From Candidatus Peregrinibacteria bacterium (GTDB lineage Bacteria > Patescibacteriota > Gracilibacteria > UBA1369 > UM-FILTER-53-11): 64,000 nt of DNA. Location of the stretch: NCBI GenBank assembly GCA_016186205.1, contig JACPMA010000008.1:25805-89804 (forward strand), given 5' to 3'. The position numbers and the translations under genes were made by a program. The first letter of the stretch is position 1. Each line of letters begins with the position of its first letter. The notes below the pieces were generated by a model, which saw only the letters and a program-made list of their open reading frames with translations, was not told the origin of the DNA and made no database searches. Shown in pieces: positions 57,835 to 64,000 of this stretch.

Positions 57835-58761
57835 ATGTCATGCTCATCATGTCCCGCAATGATTCAGCTTGTGCCGAACCGTTTGTCAAAGCCGGATTGG
57901 TTTAAGCGAAAAGCATCTCCGGCAAATGAAAAATATTTAAAAATCCGCGAAACGGCGCGGACACTAAAATTGGCGACTGTTTGCGAAGAAGCCATGTGTC
58001 CGAATATCGGCGAATGTTGGGGCGGCGGAACAGCGACATTTATGCTTATGGGCGACACGTGCACACGCGCTTGCCGATTTTGCCATGTGAATCATGGAAA
58101 ACCGCAACCGCTCGATCCGGATGAACCGCAAAATCTTGCGACTGCCATCGGCCGGCTTGGAATTGATTATGCGGTTATTACATGTGTTGACCGCGATGAT
58201 GTGCCGGACGGCGGAGCAGCGCATTTTGCGCAGTGTATTCGTTATTTACGCGCCAATTCGCCAAAAATTATTGTTGAAGTTTTGGTGTCTGATTTTCAAG
58301 GCAATACCGAATCAACCCAAAAAGTCATGGATGCAAAACCGCATGTTTACGGACATAATATTGAAACCGTAGAACGTTTACAGTCATACGCGCGCGACCA
58401 TCGGGCGGGCTATAAACAATCACTAGGCGTTTTGGAATATGTGAAAAAAACCGACCCATCGATGTACACAAAATCATCCATTATGATCGGCTTGGGGGAA
58501 AAACCGGAAGAAGTGGCGCAAGCAATGCGCGATTTGCACAGCGTTGGGGTTGATTTTTTAACAGTCGGACAATATCTTCGGGCAACGTCGTGGAATTTGA
58601 AAGTGACAGAATATGTACCGCTGGAACAATTTAAAAAATATGAAACCGACGGGCTGGCGCTCGGATTTAAATATGTTGCCTCCGGACCGTACGTGCGTTC
58701 ATCCTATAAAGCCGGCGAATTATTCATAAAAAATGTGATCCAATCCAATGCCACTCATTGA
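57835..58761 (+). CDS. lipA: Lipoyl synthase
   Basis: CEEAMCPNIGECWGGGTATFMLMGDTCTRACRFCHV. Confidence 0.96.
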   Translation: MSCSSCPAMIQLVPNRLSKPDWFKRKASPANEKYLKIRETARTLKLATVCEEAMCPNIGECWGGGTATFMLMGDTCTRACRFCHVNHGKPQPLDPDEPQNLATAIGRLGIDYAVITCVDRDDVPDGGAAHFAQCIRYLRANSPKIIVEVLVSDFQGNTESTQKVMDAKPHVYGHNIETVERLQSYARDHRAGYKQSLGVLEYVKKTDPSMYTKSSIMIGLGEKPEEVAQAMRDLHSVGVDFLTVGQYLRATSWNLKVTEYVPLEQFKKYETDGLALGFKYVASGPYVRSSYKAGELFIKNVIQSNATH

Positions 58762-59815
58762 AAATTTCAATCCGCTTACGGACAAAATGTTTCAGGTTCT
58801 TGATCATGAGGCGAATGTCGTGCGTCCGGAACTTTTGCCAAAATGGAATGATGAAAAATTACGCGAAGTTTATGCGCAGATGCTTTTTTTGCGTTTGGCG
58901 GATTTCAAACTTATAAATTTACAGCGACAAGGACGCTGCGGATCTTATATTTCAATTGAAGGCCAAGAAGCTGCGCAGCTTGGAAGCGGCTTAGCCATCG
59001 AAAAATCAGATTGGGTGTTTCCGGCGTTTCGTGAACTCGGCATTTGCTATATACATGGCGTGCCACTTGAAAAAATTGCGCTTTATTGGATGGGGAATGA
59101 ATGGGGGAGCAATTACGAAGCCAATGTTGCACCAGTCAGTATTCCAGTCGGAACGCACCCTCTTCATGCAGTCGGTTTCGCGTGGGCTATGAAACTTCAA
59201 AAAAAACCAACGATTACAATTTCTTATTTTGGGGATGGTGCGACGAGCGAAGGCGATTTTTATGAAGCCATAAATTTCGCAGGCGTGATGAATGCGCCGA
59301 CGATTTTCTTTTGTCAAAACAACCAATGGGCGATTTCAGTGCCGCGTTCAAAACAAACTCTGGCAAAAACTTTGGCGCAAAAAGCGATAGCCGCCGGAAT
59401 TCCCGGAATTCAAATCGACGGAAATGATATTTTTGCCGTTTACGCGGCAACTGCCGAAGCTGCTGCGCGAGCGCGCGCCGGAAAAGGCCCAACGCTTATA
59501 GAAGCTGTGACTTACAGATTCGGCAATCATTCGACGTCCGACGATGCGACAAAATATAGGGCAAAAGATGAAATTGATTATTGGCGGCCGCGCGATCCGC
59601 TAGTGCGGTTCAAACTTTTTCTGCAAAAGAAAAATTTGTGGAGCGAAGAATGGGAACAAAAAATCGCAGATGAAGCGCGTGGAAAAATCCTCGAGGCTGC
59701 AAAAAAGGCCGAAGAAACGCCGCGTCCGAAGCCGGATGATATTTTTGATTATCTTTATGCAAAACCGACTCCGGAACTCGAAGAACAAAAAGCATATCTT
59801 CTTAAATTTTTATAA
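58748..59815 (+). CDS. pdhA: Pyruvate dehydrogenase E1 component alpha subunit
   Basis: GDGATSEGDFYEAINFAGVMNAPTIFFCQNNQWAISVP (TPP motif). Confidence 0.93.
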   Translation: MPLIENFNPLTDKMFQVLDHEANVVRPELLPKWNDEKLREVYAQMLFLRLADFKLINLQRQGRCGSYISIEGQEAAQLGSGLAIEKSDWVFPAFRELGICYIHGVPLEKIALYWMGNEWGSNYEANVAPVSIPVGTHPLHAVGFAWAMKLQKKPTITISYFGDGATSEGDFYEAINFAGVMNAPTIFFCQNNQWAISVPRSKQTLAKTLAQKAIAAGIPGIQIDGNDIFAVYAATAEAAARARAGKGPTLIEAVTYRFGNHSTSDDATKYRAKDEIDYWRPRDPLVRFKLFLQKKNLWSEEWEQKIADEARGKILEAAKKAEETPRPKPDDIFDYLYAKPTPELEEQKAYLLKFL

Positions 59816-59817
59816 GG

Positions 59818-60750
59818 ATGCCTCTTCTCACTATCGCCGATGCCATCAATCAAGCTCTCCATCAAGAAATGGAGCGTGATTCAACCATCATGATTTTGGG
59901 CGAAGATGTCGGCGTTGATGGCGGCGTTTTCCGTATCACCGATGGGCTGCTAAAAAAATTCGGCCCTGACCGCGTGACGGATACACCACTTGCAGAATCC
60001 GGAATTGTTGGGACTTCAATCGGACTTGCTATGGCAGGACTCAAACCGGTTGCCGAACTTCAGTTCGACGGTTTCGTCTACCCGGCTTTTGACCAGTTGA
60101 TTAGTCATGCCTCGCGAATCCGCAACAGGACGCGCGGAAAGCTCTCTTGTCCTCTGGTTGTGCGTTTTCCGTATTCCGGTGGAGTGCGCGCCCTTGAACA
60201 CCACAGCGAAAGTATGGAAGCGCTCTTTGTTCATATTCCGGGATTAAAGGTCGTATGTCCTTCAACGCCTTATGATGCAAAAGGCCTACTGATTGCCGCA
60301 ATCCGTGATCCTGATCCTGTAATTTTTATGGAGCCTAAAAAACTTTACCGCTCACTAAAAGAAGATGTGCCAAAAGAATCTTATGAAATTCCCCTCGGCA
60401 AGGCGCGCGTGATGATTGAAGGAAATAATGCCACCATTATCGCGTGGGGTTCTATGATTCCTGTAGCTTTAAAAGCCCAAGCCGTGCTGGCGCAAGAAAA
60501 TATTTCGCTTGAAGTGGTTGATTTACGAACACTTTCTCCGCTCGACAACGAAACGATTTTTGCTTCAATTCAAAAAACCGGCCGCTGCGTTATTATTCAA
60601 GAAGGACCGCGCACATGCGGACTCGCTGCGGAAATTTCTGCGCGCATCACGGAAAAAATGTCCGGCTCATTAAAATCGCCGGTGAAGCGCGTTACCGGAT
60701 TCGATATTATTCCGCCGCTTTTAAAATCAGAGGAAGTCCTCTCAAGCTAA
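59818..60750 (+). CDS. pdhB: Pyruvate dehydrogenase E1 component beta subunit
   Basis: MILGEDVGVDGGVFRITDGL, DTPLAESGIVGTSIGLAMAGLKPVAELQF. Confidence 0.94.
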   Translation: MPLLTIADAINQALHQEMERDSTIMILGEDVGVDGGVFRITDGLLKKFGPDRVTDTPLAESGIVGTSIGLAMAGLKPVAELQFDGFVYPAFDQLISHASRIRNRTRGKLSCPLVVRFPYSGGVRALEHHSESMEALFVHIPGLKVVCPSTPYDAKGLLIAAIRDPDPVIFMEPKKLYRSLKEDVPKESYEIPLGKARVMIEGNNATIIAWGSMIPVALKAQAVLAQENISLEVVDLRTLSPLDNETIFASIQKTGRCVIIQEGPRTCGLAAEISARITEKMSGSLKSPVKRVTGFDIIPPLLKSEEVLSS

Positions 60751-61179
60751 AAGCTCTGACAAACCGCTCAACATAGGCCTACCGCCCTGCTCGCCAATCT
60801 TTACGGCATATGCTGCAAAATCTATATCTTCAACATCCGCAGTCGGCCGATAAAAAACAGCTTTGAATCCACCGAGCTTTCTTCCGCATGCCGGATTTCC
60901 ATAGAGATACGCCGGCTCTACCTGAACAAGATCAAATTTTTTAGCCTGCATTTCATCAACAAAACCGGGCTGTGAACTTCCGCGTGAGGCCGGACGCGCT
61001 TCGTTTATATTTGTTAAAAAACACCATCCTTCATCAAGCAATTGAGCATAATAAGGATCGCTTCTCATTTCTTCCCGTGTTGGTTTACGGCCTGCAAATT
61101 GAAGCTCTGCAGCTCTGCTGTCAATATATTCCCTCCTCACCGGTTCGCTTAAACTTGCAGCAAAAGATTCATCTAACAT
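60742..61179 (-). CDS. Hypothetical orphan protein, antisense within the PDH operon
   Basis: Intact ORF; TTGACA-N17-ATAATT immediately upstream. Confidence 0.5.
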   Translation of the reverse strand: MLDESFAASLSEPVRREYIDSRAAELQFAGRKPTREEMRSDPYYAQLLDEGWCFLTNINEARPASRGSSQPGFVDEMQAKKFDLVQVEPAYLYGNPACGRKLGGFKAVFYRPTADVEDIDFAAYAVKIGEQGGRPMLSGLSELLA

Positions 61180-61187
61180 ATTGTATA

Positions 61188-61216
61188 AATTATCTCCGTA
61201 AATTTAATTTTGTCAA
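61188..61216 (-). promoter_or_regulatory. Promoter of the 60742-61179 gene
   Basis: Minus strand TTGACA - 17 bp - ATAATT. Confidence 0.5.
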
Positions 61217-61247
61217 GCATTTGTTTTTTTAGGTATACTGGAGTCCT

Positions 61248-62345
61248 ATGGCCTACGAATTTAAATTCCCCGATGTCGGCGAAGGCATTCATGAAGGCGA
61301 AATTGTGAAGTGGCGCGTAAAGGCCGGCGATGAAGTAAAAGAGGACCAACCGCTTGTGGAAGTTGAAACCGCCAAGGCAATTGTGGAAATTCCATCGCCG
61401 CGCAGCGGAACTATTTTGGCGACTTTCGGAAAAGAAGGCGAAATAATTCATGTCGGTGCAACGCTAACGGTTATTGGAGATAAAGGTGAAAAATTCGATC
61501 CGTCAAAACTTTCAAAAGGGACGCCACAAATAACAAAGGCGCCGGGTGTAATCGGACAAATTCCAATGGAGGCTGGCGTAGTGCTGCCGCCCAGAAAATC
61601 GGAAACTGAAAAAAAATCTTCCGCACCGGTGTCTTCAGTCCAGCCGCCAAACCGCGACTCGTGGGGAGACATAGAATATGTTCCGCTCAAAAGCATACGC
61701 AAAGCAATCGCCGAACATATGGTGAAATCAAAATTTACGATCCCGCATGTAACACACATGGATGAGTGCGATGCGACCGCGCTCATCAAACTTCGCGAAA
61801 GCAAAAAAGCCGAAGCGGAAAAGCAGGGCTTAAAGCTGACTTTCCTTCCATTCATTATTAAGGCGGTTGCAGAAACTCTCAAGACACATCCTGCGCTGAA
61901 TGCCGCATTTGATGACGCCACAAAACAAAATATTATTTATAAAAAATATTTCAACACGGGGATTGCCGTGGATACGCCGGACGGTTTGATGGTTCCGGTA
62001 TTGCGAAATGTCGACCAAAAAAATATTTTCCAAATCGCCAGCGAACTTAACGAGCTTGCACAAAAATGCCGCGACCGCACTGTGGGTTTGGAAGAATTGC
62101 AAGGCGGAACTTTTTCAATCACAAATATCGGATCTGTAGGCGGCATCTTTGCAACGCCGATCATCAGCTACGGCCAGACGGGAAATCTAGGCGTTTTTCG
62201 CATCAAAGAAAAACCGGTCGCGTTAAACGGCAAGGTTGAAATTAGACCAATCCTCACGCTCGCGCTTTCATACGATCACCGAGTGGTGGATGGAGCGGAA
62301 GCTGCACGATTCATAAACGATCTTATCGCCACTCTCGAAAAATAA
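61248..62345 (+). CDS. pdhC: Dihydrolipoamide acyltransferase (E2)
   Basis: Lipoyl domain VEVETAKAIVEIPSP; catalytic SYDHRVVDGAEAARFINDL. Confidence 0.93.
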   Translation: MAYEFKFPDVGEGIHEGEIVKWRVKAGDEVKEDQPLVEVETAKAIVEIPSPRSGTILATFGKEGEIIHVGATLTVIGDKGEKFDPSKLSKGTPQITKAPGVIGQIPMEAGVVLPPRKSETEKKSSAPVSSVQPPNRDSWGDIEYVPLKSIRKAIAEHMVKSKFTIPHVTHMDECDATALIKLRESKKAEAEKQGLKLTFLPFIIKAVAETLKTHPALNAAFDDATKQNIIYKKYFNTGIAVDTPDGLMVPVLRNVDQKNIFQIASELNELAQKCRDRTVGLEELQGGTFSITNIGSVGGIFATPIISYGQTGNLGVFRIKEKPVALNGKVEIRPILTLALSYDHRVVDGAEAARFINDLIATLEK

Positions 62346-63701
62346 TTACCACGGTGTCGCCACGCCTGCTGCCTGTGCCCAGTCTTTACCGCCTAATTCC
62401 ACCGCGTGTGCGCGTTGCGTAAAACCGGCAATATCAACACGCCCTTTAAAACCTCCATATGTTGTTGGCGGTTTTGCATCAGCCTTATTATCAAAAGCTC
62501 CATCATTCAATAACGAACGTAATACACTGTATAGTCTTGGTTCGCCATATCTGTCTCTATCAGCCTGCGGATCTTCAGGCCTCATAACAAAATCGGCTGC
62601 CGGCCTGTTCGACGTCATCATTAAACGTATTGTATCGGCTAAAACTTCATTTGGTTTTCTAATTTCTCTCCGGAGCCCGAATTCAGCTTGATCAATACAA
62701 ACAACACTGTCTGGAACCTTATGTTCTCCATGTGGTGAAACTAGGTAGGAATCTCTAAACGGTCTTAATTTATCGACGCTTTCATCGTCGTTCCATCGAG
62801 CATAGGTACCGCTAAAACCTGTTTGTCTCAAAAATTGATATGCTCCAGCCAACATAGTTGTTTTTCCAACGCCAAACGGTCCGTGCATGAGAAGGTGCAG
62901 TGCTGCCCACGCTTGAGTTTGAATGGCTCTTTCAATGGCCCGCAAAGCTTGTTCCTGTTCAGGCTGAACTTGAAATTCGACAGGAAATCCACTGTGAGCG
63001 CGCTCTGGCACGCCTTCTTCTTTTAAAGGATCAGCCATGGCTTCCAAAAGCATTCGCCGAAATTCTTCTGTAGAAGCCTTAAGCCGGTGTCTTTCCCACA
63101 TTGTATAAAGATTTTCCGCACCTTGCTGGATATCAATAACATCAGTCGTGCCAGCCGAAAATAAACGCATTAATTTGCTGTACATTTTTTGGCCGAGCTC
63201 TCCGCCAAGCAATCTTTTCACTTCTGGAGTAAGAACAAGAATTAAACCTCTTTTATCTTCTGCTTTAAGCGCTTTCAATAAGGCGTTATGAGTTCCACCG
63301 CTTTCTTCAATTTCAATGGCGTTTTTTGCGAGCGAACCATACTGATGTTTTGTAGATTCCTCTGCGTGTTCTTGTCTATCGTCCGGACTCACAATTGCAA
63401 AATCTTTAAATCTTTCATCGCGGGCCAACCCACGATGAACAAATTGATAAAGGTCAGCGTGCGGTTCAAAAGTAATCGGTGGAGAAGAATGATATTGCCC
63501 GCCGTACTGGGCAGGTTTAGCTGGCGGCGGAACGATTTTAAGTACAAAAAGAAGTCTGCCTGAATGCAGACCGCCAAGCATTCTTGCCGGAACATCGGCT
63601 AAATTCGGTGGTAAACGACGTTGTTCAACAAGGGCTTTGCCATGAATATCCGCAAGCGGAGGAACGTCTAAAGCCCATAGATCAGTCGCATTAAGTGCCA
63701 T
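62346..63701 (-). CDS. P-loop ATPase-like orphan protein
   Basis: Walker A GPFGVGKTT, Walker B-like SVVCIDQAEF. Confidence 0.6.
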   Translation of the reverse strand: MALNATDLWALDVPPLADIHGKALVEQRRLPPNLADVPARMLGGLHSGRLLFVLKIVPPPAKPAQYGGQYHSSPPITFEPHADLYQFVHRGLARDERFKDFAIVSPDDRQEHAEESTKHQYGSLAKNAIEIEESGGTHNALLKALKAEDKRGLILVLTPEVKRLLGGELGQKMYSKLMRLFSAGTTDVIDIQQGAENLYTMWERHRLKASTEEFRRMLLEAMADPLKEEGVPERAHSGFPVEFQVQPEQEQALRAIERAIQTQAWAALHLLMHGPFGVGKTTMLAGAYQFLRQTGFSGTYARWNDDESVDKLRPFRDSYLVSPHGEHKVPDSVVCIDQAEFGLRREIRKPNEVLADTIRLMMTSNRPAADFVMRPEDPQADRDRYGEPRLYSVLRSLLNDGAFDNKADAKPPTTYGGFKGRVDIAGFTQRAHAVELGGKDWAQAAGVATPW

Positions 63702-63731
63702 AAGGTTGTGTTAAAGTGTAAATTAGGAGGT

Positions 63732-63758
63732 ATTATAATAGTTTTTTATGTAAAGTCA
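63732..63758 (-). promoter_or_regulatory. Promoter of the P-loop orphan gene
   Basis: Minus strand TTGACT - about 16 bp - TATAAT. Confidence 0.5.
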
Positions 63759-63842
63759 AGCAATTCATGTATGCGCGTTTATATCTGTAAACCTTGACAG
63801 ATTAGCAATCAAAAATACAAATTGATCAAATCCTTGATAAGA

Positions 63843-63862
63843 ATTCACTCTTAAGAGTGAAT
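63843..63862. repeat. Perfect 20-bp palindrome ATTCACTCTTAAGAGTGAAT
   Basis: Read directly. Confidence 0.9.
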
Positions 63863-63930
63863 AAGAACACAAAAATCTTGGCTTAAGGACATTCCGAAAA
63901 AATCTCCTGTTTTTTGTCACCTAAAGTTCA

Positions 63931-64000
63931 TGGCGGGCCGGACGGGACTTGAACCCGCGACCTATCCCGTGACAGGGGATTGCTCTAGCCAGCTGAGCTA
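63931..64000 (-). tRNA. tRNA-Asp(GTC), 5' end cut by window edge
   Basis: Reverse complement TAGCTCAGCTGGCTAGAGCA...CTGTCAC...GGTTCAAGTCCCGTCCGGCCCGCCA. Confidence 0.93.

Noticed and set aside
1-64000. CRISPR array or Cas genes
   Set aside because: No regularly spaced direct repeats or Cas-like proteins found.
1-64000. Alternative genetic code (TGA as sense)
   Set aside because: Several well-identified genes end normally at TGA; the in-frame TGA at 13198 is better explained by gene decay.

Overview
The 64 kb window is dense with genes and looks like a Candidate Phyla Radiation / Patescibacteria-type chromosome (inferred from class I LysRS, VanW, PEGA and PRC-barrel proteins, a T4SS-pilin-like protein, DUF881-like pairs and small gene sizes). 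It encodes mostly housekeeping functions: ppdK, murB, murI, guaA, lysS (class I), dnaB, comM, carB, pdxS/pdxT, folE, recR, most of the MEP pathway (ispE, ispDF, dxr, ispG), infC-rpmI-rplT, a murF-like gene, holB, trxB-like, rny, a cysteine desulfurase, lipA, PDH E1a/E1b/E2, and four tRNAs. The most unusual signal is a modular palindromic repeat. It occurs three times. Each copy has an 8-bp stem whose outer bases differ but stay complementary, closing an invariant 11-nt loop (TCTCGTGGGTT). Two copies also share a second module (GGGGAAACCGTAGGTTTCCCC). One copy lies in frame inside dxr (about 32 extra codons). One supplies the C-terminal codons and stop of the cysteine desulfurase. One lies between an intact guaA and a diverged 16-codon duplicate of the guaA 5' end. 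Other notable points are a small ORF wedged between two tRNA genes with its SD and stop codon inside the tRNAs, a structured intergenic RNA candidate upstream of murI, a LysRS-B3/4 domain fusion, a 25-residue repeat protein, an E2 without a recognisable PSBD, a probable AUU start for infC, and several orphan genes with their own promoters inserted around or inside conserved operons. All calls come from reading the sequence; no database search was run.
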